Numbered from the stretch's first letter, positions 1 to 10,677 are shown. The stretch: DNA of 64,000 nt from Limanda limanda (GCF_963576545.1 NW_026870561.1:223373-287372), one strand, 5' to 3'. Translations and numbers: made by a program. Notes: generated by a model not told the origin, from the sequence alone.

Positions 1-1734
1 AGCCTACTTGCAAGTCTCTCCGACCTTCACAAAAAAAGTTATTCAAGAATATCTCTTTCTCCTATGTGCTTTCATCCCTAACCCTTCCGAAAGTCGGAGA
101 AGCTCAAGGATGGTACTGATCGATGCGCGCTACCCCATTTAGTGGGGGTAGAGCCTACTTGCAAGTCTCTCCGACCTTCACAAAAAAAGTTATTCAAGAA
201 TATCTCCTCAGATTTGGGGGAATTTCGTCGGTCGACCTCTTTCGAAGGTCGTACAAGCTCGGGGATGGTACCAATCGATCCGCAGGACCCAAATTAGTCC
301 AGATGCAACCACTTTCCAAGTCTCTCCGACCTTCACTAAAAAGTTATTCAAGAATATCTCTTTCTCCTATGTGCTTTCATCCCTAACCCTAACCCTTCCG
401 AAAGTCGGAGAAGCTCAAGGATGGTACCGATCGATGCGCGCAACCCCATTTAGTGGGGGTAGAGCCTACTTGCAAGTCTCTCCGACCTTCACAAAAAAAG
501 TTATTCAAGAATATCTCTTTCTCCTATGTGCTTTCATCCCTAACCCTAACACTAACCCTTCCGAAAGTCGGAGAAGCTCAAGGATGGTACCGATCGATGC
601 GCGCTACCCCATTTAGTGGGGGTAGAGCCTACTTGCAAGTCTCTCCGACCTTCACAAAAAAAGTTATTCAAGAATATCTCCTCAGATTTGGGGGAATTTC
701 GTCGGTCGACCTCTTCCGAAGGTCGTACAAGCTCGGGGATGGTACCAATCGATCCGCAGGACCCAAATTAGTCCAGATGCAACCACTTTCCAAGTCTCTC
801 CGACCTTCACAAAAAAAGTTATTCAAGAATATCTCTTTCTCCTATGTGCTTTCATCCCTAACCCTAACCCTTCCGAAAGTCGGAAAAGCTCAAGGATGGT
901 ACCGATCGATGCGCGCAACCCCATTTAGTGGGGGTAGAGCCTACTTGCAAGTCTCTCCGACCTTCACAAAAAAAGTTATTCAAGAATATCTCTTTCTCCT
1001 ATGTGCTTTCATCCCTAACCCTAACCCTAACCCTTCCGAAAGTCGGAGAAGCTCAAGGATGGTACCGATCGATGCGCGCTACCCCATTTAGTGGGGGTAG
1101 AGCCTACTTGCAAGTCTCTCCGACCTTCACAAAAAAAGTTATTCAAGAATATCTCTTTCTCCTATGTGCTTTCATCCCTAACCCTAACCCTAACCCTTCC
1201 GAAAGTCGGAGAAGCTCAAGGATGGTACTGATCGATGCGCGCTACCCCATTTAGTGGGGGTAGAGCCTACTTGCAAGTCTCTCCGACCTTCACAAAAAAA
1301 GTTATTCAAGAATATCTCCTCAGATTTGGGGGAATTTCGTCGGTCGACCTCTTCCGAAGGTCGTACAAGCTCGGGGATGGTACCAATCGATCTGCAGGAC
1401 CCAAATTAGTCCAGATGCAACCACTTTCCAAGTCTCTCCGACCTTCACAAAAAAAGTTATTCAAGAATATCTCTTTCTCCTATGTGCTTTCATCCCTAAC
1501 CCTAACCCTAACCCTTCCGAAAGTCGGAGAAGCTCAAGGATGGTACCGATCGATGCGCGCAACCCCATTTAGTGGGGGTAGAGCCTACTTGCAAGTCTCT
1601 CCGACCTTCACAAAAAAAGTTATTCAAGAATATCTCTTTCTCCTATGTGCTTTCATCCCTAACCCTAACCCTAACCCTTCCGAAAGTCGGAGAAGCTCAA
1701 GGATGGTACTGATCGATGCGCGCTACCCCATTTA
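1..1734 (+). repeat. 1,744-bp HOR, copy 1 (cut by window edge)
   Basis: Ten bases of its first unit lie outside the window. Unit order is short 151 (P1), long 311 with CTTTCGAAGG and CACTAAAAAG (P2), short with CACTAA (P3), long 312 (P4), short, short (P5, P6), long 318 with CTGCAG in beta (P7), short (P8). P1, P6 and P8 carry TACTGATCG instead of TACCGATCG, and P4 carries GTCGGAAAAG. These differences are not shared by most later copies. Confidence 0.93.
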
Positions 1735-2209
1735 GTGGGGGTAGAGCCTACTTGCAAGTCTCTCCGACCTTCACAAAAAAAGTTATTCAAGAATATCTCC
1801 TCAGATTTGGGGGAATTTCGTCGGTCGACCTCTTCCGAAGGTCGTACAAGCTCGGGGATAGTACCAATCGATCCGCAGGACCCAAATTAGTCCAGATGCA
1901 ACCACTTTCCAAGTCTCTCCGACCTTCACAAAAAAAGTTATTCAAGAATATCTCTTTCTCCTATGTGCTTTCATCCCTAACCCTAACCCTAACCCTTCCG
2001 AAAGTCGGAGAAGCTCAAAGATGGTACCGATCGATGCGCGCAACCCCATTTAGTGGGAGTAGAGCCTACTTGCAAGTCTCTCCGACCTTCACAAAAAAAG
2101 TTATTCAAGAATATCTCTTTCTCCTATGTGCTTTCATCCCTAACCCTAACCCTTCCGAAAGTCGGAAAAGCTCAAGGATGGTACCGATCGATGCGCGCTA
2201 CCCAATTTA

Positions 2210-2527
2210 GTGGGGGTAGAGCCTACTTGCAAGTCTCTCCGACCTTCACAAAAAAAGTTATTCAAGAATATCTCCTCAGATTTGGGGGAATTTCGTCGGT
2301 CGACCTCTTCCAAAGGTCGTACAAGCTCGGGGATGGTACCAATCGATCCGCAGGACCCAAATTAGTCCAGATGCAACCACTTTCCAAGTCTCTCCGACCT
2401 TCACAAAAAAAGTTATTCAAGAATATCTCTTTCTCCTATGTGCTTTCATCCCTAACCCTAACCCTAACCCTTCCGAAAGTCGGAGAAGCTCAAGGATGGT
2501 ACCGATCGATGCGCGCTACCCCATTTA
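2210..2527 (+). repeat. Beta-alpha dimer, reference long unit (318 bp)
   Basis: This long unit is alpha head, beta (155 bp) and the rest of alpha (163 bp in total for the alpha part). The 318-bp form has three CCCTAA repeats and the 312-bp form has two. The 311-bp form has two repeats and also lost one base where CACAAAAAAAG became CACTAAAAAG. Because 318, 312 and the dimer-internal frame are divisible by three, consecutive dimers leave a reading frame open, which a 163-bp short unit then closes. Confidence 0.93.
2275..2429 (+). repeat. Beta monomer (155 bp), diverged relative of alpha
   Basis: This segment sits inside the long unit 2210-2527. It begins CCTCAGATTTGGGGG and ends with the same 45-bp core as alpha (2385-2429). 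Aligned to alpha it keeps AAGCTC, GGATGGTACC, ATCGAT and TTAGT at equivalent places, so the two share ancestry. Where alpha has CTTTCATCCCTAACCC, beta has a G5 run, TTTCGTCGG and the palindrome GGTCGACC, and it has no CCCTAA. I found no place where two beta copies adjoin; each is flanked by alpha on both sides. Position-specific variants include CTTTCGAAGG, CTTCCAAAGG, GGATAGTACC and CTGCAG (from CCGCAG). Confidence 0.93.
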
Positions 2528-2537
2528 GTGGGGGTAG
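2516..2537. repeat. Inverted repeat across the unit boundary
   Basis: CTACCCCA (2516-2523) can pair with TGGGGGTAG (2529-2537) around a TTTAG loop, giving eight pairs with one bulged G. The CAACCCC variant loses one pair and CCCAATT weakens the stem. In GGGAG units an A simply replaces the bulged G. A smaller dyad, TCCGA-AAG-TCGGA, lies in the following unit at 2635-2647. No function is claimed. Confidence 0.6.
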
Positions 2538-2612
2538 AGCCTACTTGCAAGTCTCTCCGACCTTCACAAAAAAAGTTATTCAAGAATATCTCTTTCTCCT
2601 ATGTGCTTTCAT

Positions 2613-2633
2613 CCCTAACCCTAACCCTAACCC
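2613..2633 (+). repeat. Embedded telomere-like tract, full form (CCCTAA)3CCC
   Basis: This is the commonest form of the tract. It has four C3 runs separated by TAA, so the minus strand carries four GGG runs separated by TTA. Four such runs are the known minimum for an intramolecular telomeric G-quadruplex, with an i-motif possible on the C strand. I never see more than three CCCTAA repeats in a unit, so this is not a chromosome-end tract. Confidence 0.95.
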
Positions 2634-2660
2634 TTCCGAAAGTCGGAGAAGCTCAAGGAT

Positions 2661-2679
2661 GGTACCGATCGATGCGCGC
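2661..2679. other. CpG-rich palindromic block of alpha
   Basis: GGTACCGATCGATGCGCGC contains the overlapping palindromes GGTACC, CGATCG, ATCGAT and GCGCGC. Beta keeps GGTACC and ATCGAT at the same place (GGTACCAATCGATCCGC). It is the best-conserved part outside the shared 45-bp core. It may be a protein-binding site or simply conserved by ancestry; the sequence does not decide. Confidence 0.5.
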
Positions 2680-3104
2680 TACCCCATTTAGTGGGGGTAG
2701 AGCCTACTTGCAAGTCTCTCCGACCTTCACAAAAAAAGTTATTCAAGAATATCTCTTTCTCCTATGTGCTTTCATCCCTAACCCTAACCCTAACCCTTCC
2801 GAAAGTCGGAGAAGCTCAAGGATGGTACCGATCGATGCGCGCAACCCCATTTAGTGGGGGTAGAGCCTACTTGCAAGTCTCTCCGACCTTCACAAAAAAA
2901 GTTATTCAAGAATATCTCTTTCTCCTATGTGCTTTCATCCCTAACCCTAACCCTAACCCTTCCGAAAGTCGGAGAAGCTCAAGGATGGTACCGATCGATG
3001 CGCGCTACCCCATTTAGTGGGGGTAGAGCCTACTTGCAAGTCTCTCCGACCTTCACAAAAAAAGTTATTCAAGAATATCTCCTCAGATTTGGGGGAATTT
3101 CGTC

Positions 3105-3126
3105 GGTCGACCTCTTCCGAAGGTCG
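3105..3126. repeat. Beta palindrome and stem-loop
   Basis: GGTCGACC (3105-3112) is a perfect 8-bp palindrome. CGACCT (3108-3113) can also pair with AGGTCG (3121-3126) around a CTTCCGA loop. The loop is the site of the recurrent beta variants TTTCGA and TTCCAA, which leave the stem intact. Confidence 0.55.
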
Positions 3127-4057
3127 TACAAGCTCGGGGATGGTACCAATCGATCCGCAGGACCCAAATTAGTCCAGATGCAACCACTTTCCAAGTCTCT
3201 CCGACCTTCACAAAAAAAGTTATTCAAGAATATCTCTTTCTCCTATGTGCTTTCATCCCTAACCCTAACCCTTCCGAAAGTCGGAGAAGCTCAAGGATGG
3301 TACCGATCGATGCGCGCAACCCCATTTAGTGGGGGTAGAGCCTACTTGCAAGTCTCTCCGACCTTCACAAAAAAAGTTATTCAAGAATATCTCTTTCTCC
3401 TATGTGCTTTCATCCCTAACCCTAACCCTAACCCTTCCGAAAGTCGGAGAAGCTCAAGGATGGTACCGATCGATGCGCGCTACCCCATTTAGTGGGGGTA
3501 GAGCCTACTTGCAAGTCTCTCCGACCTTCACAAAAAAAGTTATTCAAGAATATCTCCTCAGATTTGGGGGAATTTCGTCGGTCGACCTCTTTCGAAGGTC
3601 GTACAAGCTCGGGGATGGTACCAATCGATCCGCAGGACCCAAATTAGTCCAGATGCAACCACTTTCCAAGTCTCTCCGACCTTCACAAAAAAAGTTATTC
3701 AAGAATATCTCTTTCTCCTATGTGCTTTCATCCCTAACCCTAACCCTAACCCTTCCGAAAGTCGGAGAAGCTCAAGGATGGTACCGATCGATGCGCGCAA
3801 CCCCATTTAGTGGGGGTAGAGCCTACTTGCAAGTCTCTCCGACCTTCACAAAAAAAGTTATTCAAGAATATCTCTTTCTCCTATGTGCTTTCATCCCTAA
3901 CCCTAACCCTAACCCTTCCGAAAGTCGGAGAAGCTCAAGGATAGTACCGATCGATGCGCGCTACCCCATTTAGTGGGGGTAGAGCCTACTTGCAAGTCTC
4001 TCCGACCTTCACAAAAAAAGTTATTCAAGAATATCTCTTTCTCCTATGTGCTTTCAT

Positions 4058-4066
4058 CCCTAACCC
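4058..4066 (+). repeat. Shortest telomere-like tract, (CCCTAA)1CCC
   Basis: This is the one-repeat form, found in the 151-bp short unit that opens each 1,744-bp HOR. It occurs in 13 complete short units (3973, 10678, 12422, 20415, 22159, 23259, 25641, 30429, 36179, 37279, 43023, 47642, 56707) and in the partial unit at the window start. With only two C3 runs it cannot make an intramolecular quadruplex by itself. Confidence 0.93.
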
Positions 4067-4519
4067 TTCCGAAAGTCGGAGAAGCTCAAGGATGGTACCG
4101 ATCGATGCGCGCTACCCCATTTAGTGGGGGTAGAGCCTACTTGCAAGTCTCTCCGACCTTCACAAAAAAAGTTATTCAAGAATATCTCCTCAGATTTGGG
4201 GGAATTTCGTCGGTCGACCTCTTTCGAAGGTCGTACAAGCTCGGGGATGGTACCAATCGATCCGCAGGACCCAAATTAGTCCAGATGCAACCACTTTCCA
4301 AGTCTCTCCGACCTTCACTAAAAAGTTATTCAAGAATATCTCTTTCTCCTATGTGCTTTCATCCCTAACCCTAACCCTTCCGAAAGTCGGAGAAGCTCAA
4401 GGATGGTACCGATCGATGCGCGCAACCCCATTTAGTGGGGGTAGAGCCTACTTGCAAGTCTCTCCGACCTTCACAAAAAAAGTTATTCAAGAATATCTCT
4501 TTCTCCTATGTGCTTTCAT

Positions 4520-4540
4520 CCCTAACCCTAACACTAACCC
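4520..4540 (+). repeat. Telomere-like tract with CACTAA point variant
   Basis: The third repeat reads CACTAA instead of CCCTAA, which removes one of the four C3 runs. It marks P3 of the 1,744-bp HOR, in the units starting at 453, 4435, 11140, 12884, 20877, 22621, 23721, 26103, 30891, 36641, 37741, 43485, 48104, 50341, 57169 and 59241. One extra copy lies out of register in the unit at 38860. Confidence 0.93.
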
Positions 4541-5716
4541 TTCCGAAAGTCGGAGAAGCTCAAGGATGGTACCGATCGATGCGCGCTACCCCATTTAGTG
4601 GGGGTAGAGCCTACTTGCAAGTCTCTCCGACCTTCACAAAAAAAGTTATTCAAGAATATCTCCTCAGATTTGGGGGAATTTCGTCGGTCGACCTCTTCCG
4701 AAGGTCGTACAAGCTCGGGGATGGTACCAATCGATCCGCAGGACCCAAATTAGTCCAGATGCAACCACTTTCCAAGTCTCTCCGACCTTCACAAAAAAAG
4801 TTATTCAAGAATATCTCTTTCTCCTATGTGCTTTCATCCCTAACCCTAACCCTTCCGAAAGTCGGAGAAGCTCAAGGATGGTACCGATCGATGCGCGCAA
4901 CCCCATTTAGTGGGGGTAGAGCCTACTTGCAAGTCTCTCCGACCTTCACAAAAAAAGTTATTCAAGAATATCTCTTTCTCCTATGTGCTTTCATCCCTAA
5001 CCCTAACCCTAACCCTTCCGAAAGTCGGAGAAGCTCAAGGATGGTACCGATCGATGCGCGCTACCCCATTTAGTGGGGGTAGAGCCTACTTGCAAGTCTC
5101 TCCGACCTTCACAAAAAAAGTTATTCAAGAATATCTCTTTCTCCTATGTGCTTTCATCCCTAACCCTAACCCTAACCCTTCCGAAAGTCGGAGAAGCTCA
5201 AGGATGGTACCGATCGATGCGCGCTACCCCATTTAGTGGGGGTAGAGCCTACTTGCAAGTCTCTCCGACCTTCACAAAAAAAGTTATTCAAGAATATCTC
5301 CTCAGATTTGGGGGAATTTCGTCGGTCGACCTCTTCCGAAGGTCGTACAAGCTCGGGGATGGTACCAATCGATCTGCAGGACCCAAATTAGTCCAGATGC
5401 AACCACTTTCCAAGTCTCTCCGACCTTCACAAAAAAAGTTATTCAAGAATATCTCTTTCTCCTATGTGCTTTCATCCCTAACCCTAACCCTAACCCTTCC
5501 GAAAGTCGGAGAAGCTCAAGGATGGTACCGATCGATGCGCGCAACCCCATTTAGTGGGGGTAGAGCCTACTTGCAAGTCTCTCCGACCTTCACAAAAAAA
5601 GTTATTCAAGAATATCTCTTTCTCCTATGTGCTTTCATCCCTAACCCTAACCCTAACCCTTCCGAAAGTCGGAGAAGCTCAAGGATGGTACCGATCGATG
5701 CGCGCTACCCCATTTA

Positions 5717-7640
5717 GTGGGGGTAGAGCCTACTTGCAAGTCTCTCCGACCTTCACAAAAAAAGTTATTCAAGAATATCTCCTCAGATTTGGGGGAATTT
5801 CGTCGGTCGACCTCTTCCGAAGGTCGTACAAGCTCGGGGATAGTACCAATCGATCCGCAGGACCCAAATTAGTCCAGATGCAACCACTTTCCAAGTCTCT
5901 CCGACCTTCACAAAAAAAGTTATTCAAGAATATCTCTTTCTCCTATGTGCTTTCATCCCTAACCCTAACCCTAACCCTTCCGAAAGTCGGAGAAGCTCAA
6001 GGATGGTACCGATCGATGCGCGCAACCCCATTTAGTGGGAGTAGAGCCTACTTGCAAGTCTCTCCGACCTTCACAAAAAAAGTTATTCAAGAATATCTCT
6101 TTCTCCTATGTGCTTTCATCCCTAACCCTAACCCTAACCCTTCCGAAAGTCGGAGAAGCTCAAGGATGGTACCGATCGATGCGCGCTACCCAATTTAGTG
6201 GGGGTAGAGCCTACTTGCAAGTCTCTCCGACCTTCACAAAAAAAGTTATTCAAGGATATCTCCTCAGATTTGGGGGAATTTCGTCGGTCGACCTCTTCCA
6301 AAGGTCGTACAAGCTCGGGGATGGTACCAATCGATCCGCAGGACCCAAATTAGTCCAGATGCAACCACTTTCCAAGTCTCTCCGACCTTCACAAAAAAAG
6401 TTATTCAAGAATATCTCTTTCTCCTATGTGCTTTCATCCCTAACCCTAACCCTAACCCTTCCGAAAGTCGGAGAAGCTCAAGGATGGTACCGATCGATGC
6501 GCGCAACCCCATTTAGTGGGGGTAGAGCCTACTTGCAAGTCTCTCCGACCTTCACAAAAAAAGTTATTCAAGAATATCTCTTTCTCCTATGTGCTTTCAT
6601 CCCTAACCCTAACCCTAACCCTTCCGAAAGTCGGAGAAGCTCAAGGATGGTACCGATCGATGCGCGCTACCCCATTTAGTGGGGGTAGAGCCTACTTGCA
6701 AGTCTCTCCGACCTTCACAAAAAAAGTTATTCAAGAATATCTCCTCAGATTTGGGGGAATTTCGTCGGTCGACCTCTTCCGAAGGTCGTACAAGCTCGGG
6801 GATAGTACCAATCGATCCGCAGGACCCAAATTAGTCCAGATGCAACCACTTTCCAAGTCTCTCCGACCTTCACAAAAAAAGTTATTCAAGAATATCTCTT
6901 TCTCCTATGTGCTTTCATCCCTAACCCTAACCCTAACCCTTCCGAAAGTCGGAGAAGCTCAAGGATGGTACCGATCGATGCGCGCAACCCCATTTAGTGG
7001 GAGTAGAGCCTACTTGCAAGTCTCTCCGACCTTCACAAAAAAAGTTATTCAAGAATATCTCTTTCTCCTATGTGCTTTCATCCCTAACCCTAACCCTAAC
7101 CCTTCCGAAAGTCGGAGAAGCTCAAGGATGGTACCGATCGATGCGCGCTACCCAATTTAGTGGGGGTAGAGCCTACTTGCAAGTCTCTCCGACCTTCACA
7201 AAAAAAGTTATTCAAGGATATCTCCTCAGATTTGGGGGAATTTCGTCGGTCGACCTCTTCCAAAGGTCGTACAAGCTCGGGGATGGTACCAATCGATCCG
7301 CAGGACCCAAATTAGTCCAGATGCAACCACTTTCCAAGTCTCTCCGACCTTCACAAAAAAAGTTATTCAAGAATATCTCTTTCTCCTATGTGCTTTCATC
7401 CCTAACCCTAACCCTAACCCTTCCGAAAGTCGGAGAAGCTCAAGGATGGTACCGATCGATGCGCGCTACCCCATTTAGTGGGGGTAGAGCCTACTTGCAA
7501 GTCTCTCCGACCTTCACAAAAAAAGTTATTCAAGAATATCTCTTTCTCCTATGTGCTTTCATCCCTAACCCTAACCCTAACCCTTCCGAAAGTCGGAGAA
7601 GCTCAAGGATGGTACCGATCGATGCGCGCTACCCCATTTA
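5717..7640 (+). repeat. Two tandem 962-bp repeats, each module D (G subtype) plus a short unit
   Basis: Copies lie at 5717-6678 and 6679-7640. Each has the GGATAGTACC long unit, the GTGGGAGTAG short unit, a long unit with CAAGGATATC and CTTCCAAAGG, and a short unit. CAAGGATATC with an unmodified GTCGGAGAAG defines the G subtype. The copies differ at the start of the final short unit, which follows CAACCCC in the first and CTACCCC in the second. Direct unequal exchange is the simplest origin. Confidence 0.92.
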
Positions 7641-8433
7641 GTGGGGGTAGAGCCTACTTGCAAGTCTCTCCGACCTTCACAAAAAAAGTTATTCAAGAAT
7701 ATCTCTTTCTCCTATGTGCTTTCATCCCTAACCCTAACCCTTCCGAAAGTCGGAGAAGCTCAAGGATGGTACCGATCGATGCGCGCTACCCCATTTAGTG
7801 GGGGTAGAGCCTACTTGCAAGTCTCTCCGACCTTCACAAAAAAAGTTATTCAAGAATATCTCCTCAGATTTGGGGGAATTTCGTCGGTCGACCTCTTCCG
7901 AAGGTCGTACAAGCTCGGGGATGGTACCAATCGATCCGCAGGACCCAAATTAGTCCAGATGCAACCACTTTCCAAGTCTCTCCGACCTTCACAAAAAAAG
8001 TTATTCAAGAATATCTCTTTCTCCTATGTGCTTTCATCCCTAACCCTAACCCTAACCCTTCCGAAAGTCGGAGAAGCTCAAGGATGGTACCGATCGATGC
8101 GCGCTACCCCATTTAGTGGGGGTAGAGCCTACTTGCAAGTCTCTCCGACCTTCACAAAAAAAGTTATTCAAGAATATCTCCTCAGATTTGGGGGAATTTC
8201 GTCGGTCGACCTCTTCCGAAGGTCGTACAAGCTCGGGGATGGTACCAATCGATCCGCAGGACCCAAATTAGTCCAGATGCAACCACTTTCCAAGTCTCTC
8301 CGACCTTCACAAAAAAAGTTATTCAAGAATATCTCTTTCTCCTATGTGCTTTCATCCCTAACCCTAACCCTAACCCTTCCGAAAGTCGGAGAAGCTCAAG
8401 GATGGTACCGATCGATGCGCGCTACCCCATTTA
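7641..8433 (+). repeat. Spacer: short 157 plus two consecutive dimers
   Basis: A two-repeat short unit (7641-7797) is followed by long 318 units at 7798 and 8116. With the next long unit at 8434 this leaves a frame open across three dimers, so an apparent reading frame of over 400 codons appears here. It is only the repeat read in frame. Confidence 0.9.
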
Positions 8434-9232
8434 GTGGGGGTAGAGCCTACTTGCAAGTCTCTCCGACCTTCACAAAAAAAGTTATTCAAGAATATCTCCT
8501 CAGATTTGGGGGAATTTCGTCGGTCGACCTCTTCCGAAGGTTGTACAAGCTCGGGGATAGTACCAATCGATCCGCAGGACCCAAATTAGTCCAGATGCAA
8601 CCACTTTCCAAGTCTCTCCGACCTTCACAAAAAAAGTTATTCAAGAATATCTCTTTCTCCTATGTGCTTTCATCCCTAACCCTAACCCTAACCCTTCCGA
8701 AAGTCGGAGAAGCTCAAGGATGGTACCGATCGATGCGCGCAACCCCATTTAGTGGGAGTAGAGCCTACTTGCAAGTCTCTCCGACCTTCACAAAAAAAGT
8801 TATTCAAGAATATCTCTTTCTCCTATGTGCTTTCATCCCTAACCCTAACCCTAACCCTTCCGAAAGTCGGAAAAGCTCAAGGATGGTACCGATCGATGCG
8901 CGCTACCCAATTTAGTGGGGGTAGAGCCTACTTGCAAGTCTCTCCGACCTTCACAAAAAAAGTTATTCAAGAATATCTCCTCAGATTTGGGGGAATTTCG
9001 TCGGTCGACCTCTTCCAAAGGTCGTACAAGCTCGGGGATGGTACCAATCGATCCGCAGGACCCAAATTAGTCCAGATGCAACCACTTTCCAAGTCTCTCC
9101 GACCTTCACAAAAAAAGTTATTCAAGAATATCTCTTTCTCCTATGTGCTTTCATCCCTAACCCTAACCCTAACCCTTCCGAAAGTCGGAGAAGCTCAAGG
9201 ATGGTACCGATCGATGCGCGCTACCCCATTTA
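8434..9232 (+). repeat. Module D, K subtype (799 bp)
   Basis: It carries the GGATAGTACC long unit, the GTGGGAGTAG short unit with GTCGGAAAAG, and the CCCAATT/CTTCCAAAGG long unit. A private CpG-to-TpG change, AGGTTGTAC, lies at 8542; the related copy at 18171 retains AGGTCGTAC. Confidence 0.92.
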
Positions 9233-10677
9233 GTGGGGGTAGAGCCTACTTGCAAGTCTCTCCGACCTTCACAAAAAAAGTTATTCAAGAATATCTCTTT
9301 CTCCTATGTGCTTTCATCCCTAACCCTAACCCTAACCCTTCCGAAAGTCGGAGAAGCTCAAGGATGGTACCGATCGATGCGCGCTACCCCATTTAGTGGG
9401 GGTAGAGCCTACTTGCAAGTCTCTCCGACCTTCACAAAAAAAGTTATTCAAGAATATCTCTTTCTCCTATGTGCTTTCATCCCTAACCCTAACCCTAACC
9501 CTTCCGAAAGTCGGAGAAGCTCAAGGATGGTACTGATCGATGCGCGCAACCCCATTTAGTGGGGGTAGAGCCTACTTGCAAGTCTCTCCGACCTTCACAA
9601 AAAAAGTTATTCAAGAATATCTCTTTCTCCTATGTGCTTTCATCCCTAACCCTAACCCTAACCCTTCCGAAAGTCGGAGAAGCTCAAGGATGGTACCGAT
9701 CGATGCGCGCTACCCCATTTAGTGGGGGTAGAGCCTACTTGCAAGTCTCTCCGACCTTCACAAAAAAAGTTATTCAAGAATATCTCCTCAGATTTGGGGG
9801 AATTTCGTCGGTCGACCTCTTCCGAAGGTCGTACAAGCTCGGGGATGGTACCAATCGATCCGCAGGACCCAAATTAGTCCAGATGCAACCACTTTCCAAG
9901 TCTCTCCGACCTTCACAAAAAAAGTTATTCAAGAATATCTCTTTCTCCTATGTGCTTTCATCCCTAACCCTAACCCTTCCGAAAGTCGGAGAAGCTCAAG
10001 GATGGTACCGATCGATGCGCGCAACCCCATTTAGTGGGGGTAGAGCCTACTTGCAAGTCTCTCCGACCTTCACAAAAAAAGTTATTCAAGAATATCTCTT
10101 TCTCCTATGTGCTTTCATCCCTAACCCTAACCCTAACCCTTCCGAAAGTCGGAGAAGCTCAAGGATGGTACCGATCGATGCGCGCTACCCCATTTAGTGG
10201 GGGTAGAGCCTACTTGCAAGTCTCTCCGACCTTCACAAAAAAAGTTATTCAAGAATATCTCCTCAGATTTGGGGGAATTTCGTCGGTCGACCTCTTTCGA
10301 AGGTCGTACAAGCTCGGGGATGGTACCAATCGATCCGCAGGACCCAAATTAGTCCAGATGCAACCACTTTCCAAGTCTCTCCGACCTTCACAAAAAAAGT
10401 TATTCAAGAATATCTCTTTCTCCTATGTGCTTTCATCCCTAACCCTAACCCTAACCCTTCCGAAAGTCGGAGAAGCTCAAGGATGGTACCGATCGATGCG
10501 CGCAACCCCATTTAGTGGGGGTAGAGCCTACTTGCAAGTCTCTCCGACCTTCACAAAAAAAGTTATTCAAGAATATCTCTTTCTCCTATGTGCTTTCATC
10601 CCTAACCCTAACCCTAACCCTTCCGAAAGTCGGAGAAGCTCAAGGATAGTACCGATCGATGCGCGCTACCCCATTTA
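9233..10677 (+). repeat. K-type tail (1,445 bp)
   Basis: Three short units, long 312, short, long 318 with CTTTCGAAGG, short. The second of the three short units ends in TACTGATCG (near 9534), a variant shared with the corresponding unit near 19270 but absent from the tail at 2528. That supports a closer relationship between those two later copies. Confidence 0.9.

Larger units (their letters stand above)
1735..2527 (+). repeat. Module D, K subtype (793 bp)
   Basis: Three units: a long unit whose beta has GGATAGTACC, a short unit starting GTGGGAGTAG, and a long unit preceded by CTACCCAATTTAG whose beta has CTTCCAAAGG. The K subtype is recognised by GTCGGAAAAG in the middle unit and CAAGAATATC in the third. 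In this copy the middle unit is 157 bp (two CCCTAA), and the first unit has CTCAAAGATGG. Confidence 0.9.
2528..2690 (+). repeat. Alpha monomer, reference copy (163 bp)
   Basis: A clean short unit. In order it has GTGGGGGTAG, a 45-bp core shared with beta (from CAAGTCTCTC through an A7 tract to ATATCTC), an alpha-only segment beginning TTTCTCCTATGTGC, the telomere-like tract, a small TCCGA/TCGGA dyad, and a palindrome-rich block GGTACCGATCGATGCGCGC. It ends in CTACCCCATTTA just before the next unit. Length forms of 163, 157 and 151 bp correspond to three, two and one CCCTAA repeats. Recurrent variants are CTACCCC to CAACCCC, GGGGG to GGGAG, CCCCATT to CCCAATT, and GGATGG to GGATAG. Confidence 0.95.
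2528..3972 (+). repeat. K-type tail (1,445 bp)
   Basis: Seven units: three short, long 312, short, long 318 with CTTTCGAAGG, short. The same seven-unit string follows K-type module D at 9233 and 18970, each time 1,445 bp long and leading directly into a 1,744-bp HOR. The last short unit ends in GGATAGTACC. Confidence 0.9.
3973..5716 (+). repeat. 1,744-bp HOR, copy 2 (best reference copy)
   Basis: Unit starts are P1 3973, P2 4124, P3 4435, P4 4598, P5 4910, P6 5073, P7 5236 and P8 5554. The first four units all have a shortened or mutated telomere-like tract (one, two, CACTAA, two repeats). The alpha parts of the last four have the full three-repeat form. I saw no private substitutions. Confidence 0.95.

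Noticed and set aside
2280..2290. Independent G-quadruplex in the beta G5 run
   Set aside because: Only one G-run lies in this part of beta, so an intramolecular quadruplex is not possible without distant partners.
2613..2633. True telomere
   Set aside because: Tracts never exceed three CCCTAA repeats and are embedded in a longer satellite unit.
3099..3114. CENP-B box in beta (TTTCGTCGG resembles TTCG at its start)
   Set aside because: The TTCG half is there, but the required A and CGGG at the proper spacing are not.
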